DNA from: Hoeflea phototrophica DFL-43
Lineage (GTDB): Bacteria; Pseudomonadota; Alphaproteobacteria; Rhizobiales; Rhizobiaceae
Assembly: GCF_000154705.2 (NCBI RefSeq)
Contig: NZ_CM002917.1
Coordinates: 700,461 to 764,460, forward strand
Direction: 5' to 3'
Length of the DNA stretch: 64,000 nt
Shown: one piece after another, positions 26,599 through 34,916 of the stretch
Position numbering within the stretch: the stretch's first letter is position 1
Layout: the number at the start of each line of letters is the position of its first letter
The notes under the pieces: generated by a model
Databases searched by the model: none
What the model was told of the DNA's origin: nothing
The model's input: the letters and a program-made list of their open reading frames with translations, nothing else
Program-made: the position numbers and the translations under genes

Positions 26599-27573
26599 AT
26601 GACAAGCATTATGACAAACTCAGCGGCAATGGCCGCACTGCAGACACTACGTTCAATCAACTCCGACATGGAGATGACTCAGAACCGGATCTCCTCCGGC
26701 TATCGTGTCGACACCGCGGCCGACAACTCTGCTTATTGGTCGATCGCAACAACCATGCGTTCGGACAACCAGGCGATGTCGACCGTCAAGGACGCACTGG
26801 GTCTCGGCGCCGCAAAGGTCGATGTGGCCTACACAGGTATGGAATCGTCCATCGAAGTGGTCTCGGAAATCAAGGCCAAGCTGGTCGCTGCACGTGAGCC
26901 AGGTGTTGACAAGACCAAGATCGACAAGGAACTCACCGAACTCAAGAACCAGCTCGTTTCGATCTCGGAATCGGCGTCTTTCTCCGGTGAGAACTGGCTC
27001 AACAACACCACCACTGCTGCGGCCGGAACAAAATCCGTGGTTGGCGGCTTCAACCGTGATGTCAACGGATTGGTGAGCATCACCACTCTGGACGTAAACA
27101 CTTCAACGACCACTCTTATTGGCGCCGCCAGTGAAAATCTCGGCATCCTGACCAAAGACATCGACGCCAACGCACTTGATCCTGACGCAACCACCACGAC
27201 TGCACGGAACTACTTCCTGATCGACACCGGTGCCACCACTGGTACCGCAGCATCCGGTACTGCTATCGCATTGACTGCGGCCACCACCGATGCACAGGTC
27301 GATGATATGATCCGTGCTGTGGACTCGATGTTCACGCAGATGACCGACGCCGCATCCAATCTCGGCGCCGTCAACAAACGGATTTCGATGCAGCAAGACT
27401 TCGTGTCCAACCTCATGGATTCGATTGACAGCGGTATCGGCAGATTGGTCGATGCGGACATGAACGAGGAATCGACACGACTAAAAGCACTGCAGACTCA
27501 GCAGCAGCTGGGTATCCAGTCGCTCTCGATCGCCAACTCGAACTCGCAGAACATTCTGTCGCTCTTCCGTTAA
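26599..27573 (+). CDS. flaB: Flagellin 2
   Basis: Filament subunit, 324 residues, the same length as flagellin 1 and closely similar in sequence over the whole protein. The N-terminal D0/D1 (MTSIMTNSAAMAALQTLRSI) and C-terminal (QQLGIQSLSIANSNSQNILS) regions are nearly unchanged; most differences fall in the surface-exposed middle (for example the TTTARNYFLIDTGATTGTAA segment). It has its own leader and terminator, so it is probably transcribed alone. Confidence 0.94.
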   Translation: MTSIMTNSAAMAALQTLRSINSDMEMTQNRISSGYRVDTAADNSAYWSIATTMRSDNQAMSTVKDALGLGAAKVDVAYTGMESSIEVVSEIKAKLVAAREPGVDKTKIDKELTELKNQLVSISESASFSGENWLNNTTTAAAGTKSVVGGFNRDVNGLVSITTLDVNTSTTTLIGAASENLGILTKDIDANALDPDATTTTARNYFLIDTGATTGTAASGTAIALTAATTDAQVDDMIRAVDSMFTQMTDAASNLGAVNKRISMQQDFVSNLMDSIDSGIGRLVDADMNEESTRLKALQTQQQLGIQSLSIANSNSQNILSLFR

Positions 27574-27626
27574 GAGCGTTACCGACTGGAACCGCCCTGG
27601 GGGCGTTTCCCATAAAATCTTACAGG

Positions 27627-27660
27627 AAGAGGCCGCATCAACACCGATGCGGCCTCTTTT
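27627..27660 (+). terminator. Intrinsic terminator of flagellin gene 2
   Basis: Perfect 13-bp stem AAGAGGCCGCATC (27627-27639) / GATGCGGCCTCTT (27646-27658), 6-base loop, ending in TTTT. It lies 53 bases after the stop codon. Confidence 0.88.
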
Positions 27661-27701
27661 GTTTCCAGATTTTTAGGTCGTTTGCCGATTAAGGGCTTGA
27701 G

Positions 27702-27718
27702 TTAACTCGCCGTTAACC
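27702..27718 (+). promoter_or_regulatory. CtrA-type box upstream of flagellin gene 3
   Basis: TTAA (27702-27705), seven bases, TTAACC (27713-27718): a full match to TTAA-N7-TTAAC, followed by AT, 135 bases before the ATG. Confidence 0.55.
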
Positions 27719-27804
27719 ATAAACCTTTAGACCTTAGTTACCAACGGTGAACCGGAACGCATGGGCAATGTCAGCTCCGGTCTGCATGATGCAAGATCAC
27801 CGTA

Positions 27805-27853
27805 ACCGGAAAAGTGGCCGGTATGTCCCTGGGCAATAGTAGGGGCAGGTTTC
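27805..27853 (+). promoter_or_regulatory. Twin-hairpin leader of flagellin gene 3
   Basis: Hairpin 1: ACCGG (27805-27809) with CCGGT (27818-27822), loop 8. One base later, hairpin 2: TGTCCCT (27824-27830) with AGGGGCA (27841-27847), loop 10. The A-to-G change in the 3' arm keeps pairing through a G-U pair. The AGGGG ribosome-binding site is inside the 3' arm, eight bases before the ATG at 27854. Confidence 0.6.
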
Positions 27854-28831
27854 ATGACCAGCATAATGACCAATACAGCCGCCATGGCGGCTCTGCAGAC
27901 CCTTCGGACGATAAACTCCGAAATGGAAATGACTCAAGCACGCGTGTCTTCGGGATACCGTGTGGAAAACGCCGGTGACAACGCTGCCTACTGGTCCATC
28001 GCCACAACCATGCGATCGGACAACAAGGCAATGTCGACCGTCAAGGATGCACTTGGCCTTGGTGCAGCCAAGGTCGATATTGCCTACACGGCAATGGACA
28101 GCTCGATCGATGTTATCTCCGAAATCAAGTCCAAACTTGTCGCGGCCAGAGAACCCGGCGTTGACAAGACAAAGATCGACAAGGAAATCACCGAACTCAA
28201 GAACCAGTTGCAGTCGATTTCTGAATCGGCATCGTTCTCCGGTGAGAACTGGCTTAACAACACGTCCACTGCCGCTGCCGGCACCAAATCGGTGGTTGGC
28301 GGCTTCAACCGCGATGTCAACGGATTGGTGAGCATCACCACTCTGGATATCAACGTCACCAGCCTCACCATGATCGGCGCCGCCAGTGAAAATCTCGGTA
28401 TCCTGACCAGAGACGTGGACGCCAATGCGCTTGATCCCGATGCAACAACGACCACCGCTCGAAACTATTATCTGATCGACACCGGTGCCACTACTGGTAC
28501 CGCTGCCTCGGGTGCAGCAATTGCGCTAACCGCAACCACAACAGATGCCGAAGTCGAAGACATGATCCGTGTTGTCGACTCGATGTTCAGCGATATGACA
28601 GACGCCGCCTCTAATCTTGGTGCGATTTCCAAACGCATCGATATGCAAGAGGATTTCGTCGCAAACCTGATGGACTCGATCGACAGTGGTATCGGGCGAT
28701 TGGTGGATGCCGATATGAACGAGGAATCGACCCGGCTCAAAGCGCTGCAGACGCAGCAGCAGCTCGGCATTCAGTCCTTGTCGATCGCAAACAACAACTC
28801 TCAGAACATCCTCGCGCTCTTCCAGCAGTAA
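27854..28831 (+). CDS. flaC: Flagellin 3
   Basis: Filament subunit of 325 residues. It is a little more different from flagellins 1 and 2 than they are from each other (MTQARVSSGYRVENAGDNAA near the start; ending in NILALFQQ instead of NxLSLFR). The ends and the EPGVDKTKIDKE segment are conserved. Tandem flagellin copies that differ mainly in the middle are usual in rhizobia with complex filaments. A weak hairpin without a T tract follows the stop (28841-28856). Confidence 0.93.
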   Translation: MTSIMTNTAAMAALQTLRTINSEMEMTQARVSSGYRVENAGDNAAYWSIATTMRSDNKAMSTVKDALGLGAAKVDIAYTAMDSSIDVISEIKSKLVAAREPGVDKTKIDKEITELKNQLQSISESASFSGENWLNNTSTAAAGTKSVVGGFNRDVNGLVSITTLDINVTSLTMIGAASENLGILTRDVDANALDPDATTTTARNYYLIDTGATTGTAASGAAIALTATTTDAEVEDMIRVVDSMFSDMTDAASNLGAISKRIDMQEDFVANLMDSIDSGIGRLVDADMNEESTRLKALQTQQQLGIQSLSIANNNSQNILALFQQ

Positions 28832-29170
28832 GCTGGTGCAGCTCCCTTTCGGGAGCATGCAGCGTGAACATACTCTGCCATGCCGCCGGTCATCGGTCGT
28901 GGTGGATCAGCTGGACCGTGCCAAAATTGCCCTTGGTACGGTTCAGCGGCTTTTTGGTCAGGTCTTGTTACGCCCAATCATCATGCGTTCAGTTGCGCTG
29001 CGACCGGACAAGCCCGCCACAAATGCGTTCATGCTCACGCAAGTTTTGCTGGCTAGGTTTCCACCGCGCACGACCGCACAAGCCAGTTTGGCGCGGGCGC
29101 ATCTTCGTTTTCTGAAAGGAAGGATTTTGACCGGGCTTATGCCAGCCAACGCCTCGCATCGGAGACGATC
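28832..29170. other. Non-coding gap between flagellin 3 and the fliH-motB operon
   Basis: About 340 bases. It begins with a hairpin (GCTCCC 28841-28846 / GGGAGC 28851-28856) that lacks a T run, and contains the candidate class II promoter at 29034-29056. Two short frames cross it (28836-29174 and 28864-29115), but they show no recognisable protein features, rich in Arg and Cys, and overlap the promoter box. Confidence 0.5.
29034..29056 (+). promoter_or_regulatory. Candidate class II flagellar promoter of the fliH-motB-motC-motD operon
   Basis: CTCACGCAAG (29034-29043; nine of ten bases fit TTCRCRCAAG), seven bases, then GGCTAG (29051-29056), 114 bases before the first ATG. Confidence 0.5.
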
Positions 29171-29797
29171 ATGACGGCCAGCCTCGCCAGGTTCCTGCCG
29201 GACTTCGAATTGCCTGCCATTCGTTCGCTCTCGGGGATGCCGGATGACTCGCTGGCAGGTTCGCCACCGTCACCGGCTGAGCCCGCGGTCGATGTGGATG
29301 CGGTTCGAGCCGAAGCCTTTGCAGAAGGCGAGGCTGCTGCACGCGCAGAGCTTGAAGCGCACCACGCAGCCGAACGCGAAGCCGAAGCACAAAGGCACGC
29401 TGCCGAAATCGCTGCCTTGCGTGCCGAGATGGAGACCTTGGCCGCGCAATCCATCCCCCAGGCAATCGCAACCCGTAGCGCCGGCATCGCCGAGGCGATC
29501 GCTGCCGATGTGGCGGAAATTCTGGTGCCACTGCTGGATGAGACCGTTCGTTCCCTGCTGCTTGAGCGGCTTGCAAATGAAATCCACAGCGTGCTGGCAC
29601 TGGACAATTCGGGCAAGATCACTGTCTCGGGTCCTGAAGGTCTGGTGACAACGTTGTGCGAAATCCTCGGCGGAGACGCAGAACGGATTTCTGTAAACCA
29701 CGTTGAACAGTTTGATATTGAGGTGGAAGTCGACCGCACCACATTGGCCACGAGGCTCTCCGATTGGAGCAATGCGCTCAAGGAGAGCTTGGCATGA
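29171..29797 (+). CDS. fliH: FliH-like protein
   Basis: A 208-residue protein with a Glu/Ala-rich coiled coil (about residues 40-100: AEAFAEGEAAARAELEAHHA) and a C-terminal domain with alternating strands and helices. This layout fits FliH, the regulator of the FliI ATPase that ties it to FliN. Sequence likeness is weak, and the gene sits before motB where Sinorhizobium has an ORF long left unnamed. It overlaps motB by four bases. No other fliH candidate is in the window, which supports the call. Confidence 0.7.
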   Translation: MTASLARFLPDFELPAIRSLSGMPDDSLAGSPPSPAEPAVDVDAVRAEAFAEGEAAARAELEAHHAAEREAEAQRHAAEIAALRAEMETLAAQSIPQAIATRSAGIAEAIAADVAEILVPLLDETVRSLLLERLANEIHSVLALDNSGKITVSGPEGLVTTLCEILGGDAERISVNHVEQFDIEVEVDRTTLATRLSDWSNALKESLA

Positions 29798-31029
29798 CGG
29801 ACTCCACCCACCAGGGTAAGAACGAGATCATCATCGTAAAGCGCCGCGGCGGCGGTGGTGATGATGGACATCATGGCGGCGTTTGGAAGATTGCCTATGC
29901 GGACTTCATGACCGCAATGATGGCCTTCTTCCTCGTGATGTGGTTGGTCAATGCGTCCAACGAAGAAACCAAGGCGGCGATTGCGAGTTACTTCAATCCG
30001 ATCAAGTTGATGGATGACAAGCCGGCCGACAAGGGAATCAAGCAGGTCGGCAAGAGTGCGGAAGGTGAAGCCACCGCACCGAAGTCCAAAACCGAGGGGG
30101 ACGAATCCACCACCGGTCAGGCCGGTGAAGCGGGCTCCCAGAAGAATTCGACAGCTGGCGAGAAGCAGGATTACTCCGAAGCCGATTACTTTGAAAATCC
30201 CTATTCCGTGCTGGCAGAGATCGCCCAGGAAACCGGCACCCAGACGAATGTATCGGACAAGGGCGATGGTGGTGCGGCCCAATCCGGCCCTGCCACCGGG
30301 GCTTCGGGCGGTGAGGCGTATCGCGATCCCTTTGACCCCGACTTTTGGTCAAAAAGCGTGGAGAAGGACAGCGATACGCTTGAGGAAAGCCAGTCGATGT
30401 TCGAGGTGGAGACCTTCGCAAACAACCGCTTGCCGGAGAGCCCTGTCGATAAGGAGCCTCTGCAAGACCCAACCGATGCTGATGGCCCGGCTGGCGATTT
30501 GTCCGCACAGATGGCGGGAGACGGGGGGACTGGAGCCTTGACCCCCGAGCAATTGCTCGAGCAGTTGGCCGAGGCCGATGTTCTCAAGGAAGACATCATG
30601 AAGGCACTTGGCGGCGCGCTTGGCAAACTGGCTGAAGGACTGGTCGTAGAGCCGGCCGAGGGCGGGTTGCTGGTTTCCATCACGGATCAGCTGGATTTCG
30701 GCATGTTCAATGTCGGCTCTGCCGTGCCGGGCCGTGACCTGGTCATCGCGATGGAAAAGATTGGCGAAGTCCTGGCTGAGCGGGATGGTGCAATTGCCAT
30801 TCGCGGACACACCGATGCCAGGCCGTTCGCATCTGACACGGATGACAACTGGCGGCTTTCGCTGGCCCGCGCCCATTCAGCCTATTACATGCTTGTGCGG
30901 GGAGGTTTGTCCGAGGAGCGGATAAGCCAGGTGTCCGGGTTTGCCGATCGGCGCCTCAAGGATCCCGACAATCCGCTTTCCGAGGTCAACCGACGGATCG
31001 AAATTCTTGTCGAGGCGGGAGGCAGTTAA
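29794..31029 (+). CDS. motB: Flagellar stator protein MotB
   Basis: MotB anchors the MotA channel to peptidoglycan. The 411-residue protein has one membrane helix at about residues 34-55 with the proton-binding Asp37 (AYADFMTAMMAFFLVMWLVN), a long acidic periplasmic linker, and an OmpA-like peptidoglycan-binding domain (IRGHTDARPF, then DNWRLSLARAHSAYYML). The ATG at 29794 overlaps the previous stop; a longer frame from 29764 is not needed. The long linker is typical of rhizobial MotB. Confidence 0.95.
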   Translation: MTDSTHQGKNEIIIVKRRGGGGDDGHHGGVWKIAYADFMTAMMAFFLVMWLVNASNEETKAAIASYFNPIKLMDDKPADKGIKQVGKSAEGEATAPKSKTEGDESTTGQAGEAGSQKNSTAGEKQDYSEADYFENPYSVLAEIAQETGTQTNVSDKGDGGAAQSGPATGASGGEAYRDPFDPDFWSKSVEKDSDTLEESQSMFEVETFANNRLPESPVDKEPLQDPTDADGPAGDLSAQMAGDGGTGALTPEQLLEQLAEADVLKEDIMKALGGALGKLAEGLVVEPAEGGLLVSITDQLDFGMFNVGSAVPGRDLVIAMEKIGEVLAERDGAIAIRGHTDARPFASDTDDNWRLSLARAHSAYYMLVRGGLSEERISQVSGFADRRLKDPDNPLSEVNRRIEILVEAGGS

Positions 31030-31032
31030 ACC

Positions 31033-32733
31033 ATGCCGCGCCTTGCCCGCCCGATTGTTGTGAGCTTCGCCGCCTTTGCGGCGATGTTTGCTTTCGCGGC
31101 GTCGGCAGAGGAGCCTGCGGCACCACAGCCCCCGCCCACCGGCCAAGACAAGAGGCATACTGCCGACGGGCAGCAAGACCCAGCACCCGGCAGCAGCGAC
31201 TCCAGAGCTCTGATCTTTGATCCCACGGTCGGGTATCCACCGTTTGTCGACCCGGCAACGACAGCCGGGCAGGCCGCCGATGGCGGTGCCGCACAACCCG
31301 ATGGTGCGGATGGCCTTGGCGCAGACGGGGTTGAGAATGGAAGCCAGGCTGCTGATCTTCAAGGCGGCGAAAGCAGTGCGCCTTCCGCTGGGGATGCGCA
31401 GAGCGTGGGCGTGGAAGCTGCCGCGCCGTCCGGACCAGATGCCGCATCCGGCGCAATGATTGCCAACGAAGCCGTTGATGGAATCAAGGCAAGTGACTTC
31501 CCCATGCCCAGCGACCTTGATGGGCTTGAGCCCTACAAGCTTATTCGGTCCCTGCAATACGTGCAGGATGCGGTTGTGCTCGGTGACCATTCCGCCATGG
31601 AGATGCAAAGGTTTCTCCTTGGCGTGATCGACAGCCGCTTGCGTGCTGCCGACCAGAGTGTGTTTGACGACCCGCGGAATGTTGACGCGGCATTGATCTA
31701 CGCTATGAGCGGCGGCAATCCTGAAACGCTCGAAATTCTTGCGCTGCAGGACAAGTTCGGCAATTTCGACAACGAGATAACAACCGTGCTCCGCGCCTAT
31801 CTAAACGGGCGTGCCGCGAAAACCCAGACCACTTTGGCCGAAGTGGTCGCGATATACCGCGATAGCAGGATCGGTCCCTACCTCACCTTGATCGCCGCAA
31901 ATGTGACTGCTGCACTGAATGACCCGGCGGCGCTCGAACTGTTTGACTGGGCACGATTGACCGCGCCGGGAACACTGGTTGAGGAGGCAGCGTTGCGTCG
32001 CTCGCTGTTCATCGCAGCGGCTCAGAACATGGTTGATGAGGCCCTCGAATATGCGCAGCTCTATGCGCGTCGTTTCATCAACTCGCCGTATGCTGGCCAG
32101 TATGCGGATCTGCTGGTGGATCTCGTGGTGCTGAACTACGAAAAGGTCGGCGATGACCAGTTGAACGCGATCCTCACCTTCATGGACCGGCCGCGCAAAC
32201 GTGAAGTCTATCTTCGTATTGCACGAAAGGCTGTCATCTCCGGCTTGCGCGATCTCGCTGTCTTCGCGTCCGGAAAGGCCGAGGAACTGGCGAGCCCGGA
32301 GGACAGGATACCTCTGGCCCTGGCCGACCTTTATGCCGGCATGGCCAAGGTGCCGACCGATGGTGTCGATGCGGTGCTTGAGGAGCTGAACGCCGTTTCG
32401 GAACGGCAATTGTCGCCTCGCGACCGCGCTCTGCGGACCGCTGCGCAGATTGTTGCCGCGGAAGTGATACGCAAACCTGACCCCAACAGCCTCACGCAAG
32501 CATTCTCGCCCATGTTGAACGAGCCGAATGCTCCGGAGCAAGATGCGGATCTTACCGGTATAGCCGAAGACGAGGGGCAGGTTGAGGTGCCCGAACTGGA
32601 GCAGATCGCGGAGATGGATGAAGAGACCCAAGCCGCGGTCAAAGTCTTCGAAGGATATGTCTCGGACAGGAAAAAGACACTCGAACGCATCGACCAGATG
32701 CTTGAGGGTATTGCAGAGGATCAAGGATCGTGA
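31033..32733 (+). CDS. motC: Periplasmic motility protein MotC
   Basis: MotC is a periplasmic protein that works with MotB in rhizobia and needs MotE for stability. The 566-residue protein has a signal peptide (residues of about 1-25, ending FAASAEE), a long Gly/Ala/Asp/Pro-rich linker (about residues 28-155), then a helical domain to the end (for example LEPYKLIRSLQYVQDAVVLG and YARRFINSPYAGQYADLLVD). It lies three bases after motB and overlaps motD by four bases. Confidence 0.92.
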   Translation: MPRLARPIVVSFAAFAAMFAFAASAEEPAAPQPPPTGQDKRHTADGQQDPAPGSSDSRALIFDPTVGYPPFVDPATTAGQAADGGAAQPDGADGLGADGVENGSQAADLQGGESSAPSAGDAQSVGVEAAAPSGPDAASGAMIANEAVDGIKASDFPMPSDLDGLEPYKLIRSLQYVQDAVVLGDHSAMEMQRFLLGVIDSRLRAADQSVFDDPRNVDAALIYAMSGGNPETLEILALQDKFGNFDNEITTVLRAYLNGRAAKTQTTLAEVVAIYRDSRIGPYLTLIAANVTAALNDPAALELFDWARLTAPGTLVEEAALRRSLFIAAAQNMVDEALEYAQLYARRFINSPYAGQYADLLVDLVVLNYEKVGDDQLNAILTFMDRPRKREVYLRIARKAVISGLRDLAVFASGKAEELASPEDRIPLALADLYAGMAKVPTDGVDAVLEELNAVSERQLSPRDRALRTAAQIVAAEVIRKPDPNSLTQAFSPMLNEPNAPEQDADLTGIAEDEGQVEVPELEQIAEMDEETQAAVKVFEGYVSDRKKTLERIDQMLEGIAEDQGS

Positions 32734-34106
32734 GCGCCTTGGATATGATTACGCAGCGTCAGGTTCCTGCCCGGCCGCCGGTCAGGCAGAACGATGCTGG
32801 TGCATCTGACGACCGTAGCCCGTCCGATGCCGATCCATTTTCAAAGCTTCTGTCCGGTCAGAACCGCCGGACCGATGAAAAGTCCACTCGCACCGACGCA
32901 CCCTCAGGCAAGGAACCCGCGAAGGAAGCGGAAGCAACCGGTGAGGAGACCGGGGAGGTTTCTGAAAAGGACGGTTCGGACGACATGCTGGCCTTGCTGG
33001 ACGGGGTAGTGGCGGCTGCGGCCAATGCCGAAAATTCGTCGGCCGAAGAGAGCAAAACTGACGCCGAAACCGATGCGGATGCGGGCGGAGAGCAGGACGA
33101 ACAGCTTGATCCCGAGCTTGCTGAAAGCGAGGGTGATACCGAAACGTCTGCCAAGGCTGGTGGCAGTGAACAGGCAGGTGCAGGTGCCGGTGCAGGTGCA
33201 GGTGCAGGTGCAGGTGCAGATGCTGCAGTACAAACGAATACGCCTGTGGCCGCGGCAACAACAACAAGCGCCCCGGCGGCGGCGGCCGCTGCCAATGGCA
33301 CGGCCGCTTCAAACAGACCCGCGGGCAACGAGGCAGCGCAGGATCGCGGCGAGAAGAAGTCTTCGGACACCAAGCAATCCGCGCGTGCAGAGGGTATCGG
33401 CACAGAGACCGGACCGGCACGCCGGGAATCCGAAAAGCCCCTCATTCTGGAAACCCGCAATGGCGCTGCTTCGGAAGGCCGTCAGCAGGAAGATCGTCTC
33501 GACGGCAAGGTACAAAATGTCGAAGTCGTGGAATCACGCCGCTTTATGGCCACGCAAGCCATGGGCGGCAACGCTCAGATGCTGGCCCGTTCTCTGGCCG
33601 ACGCCGGACAGAGTGCGCAGCGGGCTCAAAGCGCGGCATCGGCGCAATCGGCTGCAATTCCGGGACAACCGCAGTCGGGGCAAATGGTGCATACGCTCAA
33701 GCTTCAGCTCCACCCGATTTCGCTTGGTAGCGTAACCGCAGTTCTCAAACTGTCCGGTGAAGAGCTGACAGTTGATATCAAGGTTCAGACCGCGGAAGCC
33801 TATCGCCAACTCAGCGACGACAACCAGGCGATCCTCAAAGCCCTTCGCGGTCAGGGGTTCGGTGTTGAACAGATCAACATTCAGCACGTGGCCGGTCCAG
33901 ACCGCGGCTCGAACCAGACACAGCAGCAAGCCGGAGCCCAGGGTGGCTTCCAGGATCCCGGTTCTGGTGATGCCCAGGCATCCGGCAAGGAATCCGGTGG
34001 CCAGGGTGGCCGCAGTCAGTTTGGCAGTAAGGGTGATGGACAGGGACATGATCAAAAACCTTATTCAACTCCTGATGCTGGCCGTTCTGACGGGGTCTAT
34101 CTCTAA
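32730..34106 (+). CDS. motD: Hook-length control protein MotD (FliK)
   Basis: MotD of rhizobia acts as FliK, the ruler that sets hook length. The 458-residue protein has a low-complexity Glu/Asp/Ser/Ala N-terminal half and a globular FliK C-terminal domain at about residues 325-395 (LKLQLHPISLGSVTAVLKLS, then VKTAEAYRQL-like VQTAEAYRQLSDDNQAILKA), followed by a Gly/Gln tail. An Ala-Gly run near residues 149-164 comes from a hexanucleotide repeat at 33174-33221. The length varies with such repeats, as expected for a ruler. Confidence 0.9.
   Translation: MSALDMITQRQVPARPPVRQNDAGASDDRSPSDADPFSKLLSGQNRRTDEKSTRTDAPSGKEPAKEAEATGEETGEVSEKDGSDDMLALLDGVVAAAANAENSSAEESKTDAETDADAGGEQDEQLDPELAESEGDTETSAKAGGSEQAGAGAGAGAGAGAGADAAVQTNTPVAAATTTSAPAAAAAANGTAASNRPAGNEAAQDRGEKKSSDTKQSARAEGIGTETGPARRESEKPLILETRNGAASEGRQQEDRLDGKVQNVEVVESRRFMATQAMGGNAQMLARSLADAGQSAQRAQSAASAQSAAIPGQPQSGQMVHTLKLQLHPISLGSVTAVLKLSGEELTVDIKVQTAEAYRQLSDDNQAILKALRGQGFGVEQINIQHVAGPDRGSNQTQQQAGAQGGFQDPGSGDAQASGKESGGQGGRSQFGSKGDGQGHDQKPYSTPDAGRSDGVYL
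33174..33221 (+). repeat. GCAGGT hexanucleotide tandem repeat inside motD
   Basis: Seven 6-base units (33174-33215; the third is GCCGGT) plus a degenerate eighth (GCAGAT). They encode an Ala-Gly run. Change in copy number would alter protein length by two residues per unit without a frameshift. Confidence 0.9.
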
Positions 34107-34626
34107 AGATGCTGCGATTGCGCCTGCCTATGCGTCAGCTGGGGCATGCGAGGCTGAAATTCTTACCGCCGCACGTGTCCATGGCGTTCCGCCCGGAATA
34201 TTGCATTCCGTCGGCCTGGCCGAGACTGGTCGCAAAGGCTCCCTGCATCCTTACGCTCTCAACATTGAAGGCAGAACAGTGTTCGCAAAAAACCGTGAGC
34301 AGGCATTGCAGGAATTCAAGCAAGCCAGATCCGAGGGCAAGCGGTTGATCGATCTGGGCTGCATGCAGATCAATCACCGCTATCACGGTGCTGAATTCTC
34401 CTCTGTGGATGCGATGCTCGATCCGCATGCAAATGTTGATTATGCGGCACGCTTTCTGGCCCGTCTTCACGCACGGCATGAAACTTGGACTATGGCGGTC
34501 GCGCGTTACCATGCCGGGCCAAACAACAACCCCGCGCAGAAGCGCTACATCTGCAGAGTCATTTCAAACCTCGTTGCAACGGGTCACGGAGCATGGACCG
34601 CACCCGCCCGCGCATTCTGCGAATGA
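34048..34626 (+). CDS. Putative lytic transglycosylase (SLT fold) of the flagellar cluster
   Basis: A 192-residue exported protein with a signal peptide (ending near APAYASA) and a lysozyme-like SLT domain: the catalytic Glu is in SVGLAETGRKG, followed by DLGCMQINHRYHG, NVDYAARFLARL and AVARYHAGPNN. It would cut peptidoglycan to let the rod or stator through. The FlgJ-like protein at 44771 lacks a muramidase domain, so this enzyme could supply it. Starts at 34036 and 34048 are both possible; either overlaps the end of motD, so the two are coupled. Confidence 0.85.
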   Translation: MIKNLIQLLMLAVLTGSISKDAAIAPAYASAGACEAEILTAARVHGVPPGILHSVGLAETGRKGSLHPYALNIEGRTVFAKNREQALQEFKQARSEGKRLIDLGCMQINHRYHGAEFSSVDAMLDPHANVDYAARFLARLHARHETWTMAVARYHAGPNNNPAQKRYICRVISNLVATGHGAWTAPARAFCE

Positions 34627-34724
34627 CACTCAAAAAACAACCATTGATAGAAAATATGGATCGGATAGCAAAAATTAACGGTTTTGACCGCAACAAGGCA
34701 AACGTTAATACTGCAAGCACTAAA

Positions 34725-34740
34725 TTAACGTCTTGTTAAC
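34725..34740 (+). promoter_or_regulatory. CtrA-type box 1 upstream of rem
   Basis: TTAA (34725-34728), seven bases, TTAAC (34736-34740): a full consensus match, 176 bases before the rem ATG, in a markedly A/T-rich gap (34627-34916). Confidence 0.55.
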
Positions 34741-34804
34741 TTTTCCCGAGAAATATTGTGTCTATCCACAGAAGGACCACTAAATGTGGCCAAATCAGTG
34801 GAAA

Positions 34805-34837
34805 ACATGGTTAATCAATTATTAAATTCCACCATGT
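34805..34837. promoter_or_regulatory. Inverted repeat enclosing CtrA-type box 2 upstream of rem
   Basis: ACATGGT (34805-34811) and ACCATGT (34831-34837) form a perfect 7-base inverted repeat. Between them lies TTAA (34811-34814), seven bases, TTAAA (34822-34826), a second CtrA-like box. The repeat ends 79 bases before the rem ATG. It may be the VisNR or another regulator site. Confidence 0.45.
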
Positions 34838-34916
34838 GATTTTCATAGTTTACCGAGATTCAGCCGCTTCGTACTTCTTGGGTGGCGATGTACCACACTG
34901 ATTCGGAGGCGGACGA

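Noticed and set aside
25137..27853. Sigma-54 type promoters before the flagellin genes, as in Caulobacter
   Set aside because: I found no convincing GG-N10-GC pair at -24/-12 spacing in the three gaps.
28836..29174. Possible small gene between flagellin 3 and fliH
   Set aside because: No protein features; it overlaps the candidate promoter box at 29034-29056 and the next start.
33174..33221. On/off phase variation of motD through the hexamer repeat
   Set aside because: The unit is six bases, so copy changes keep the frame; only length variation is possible.
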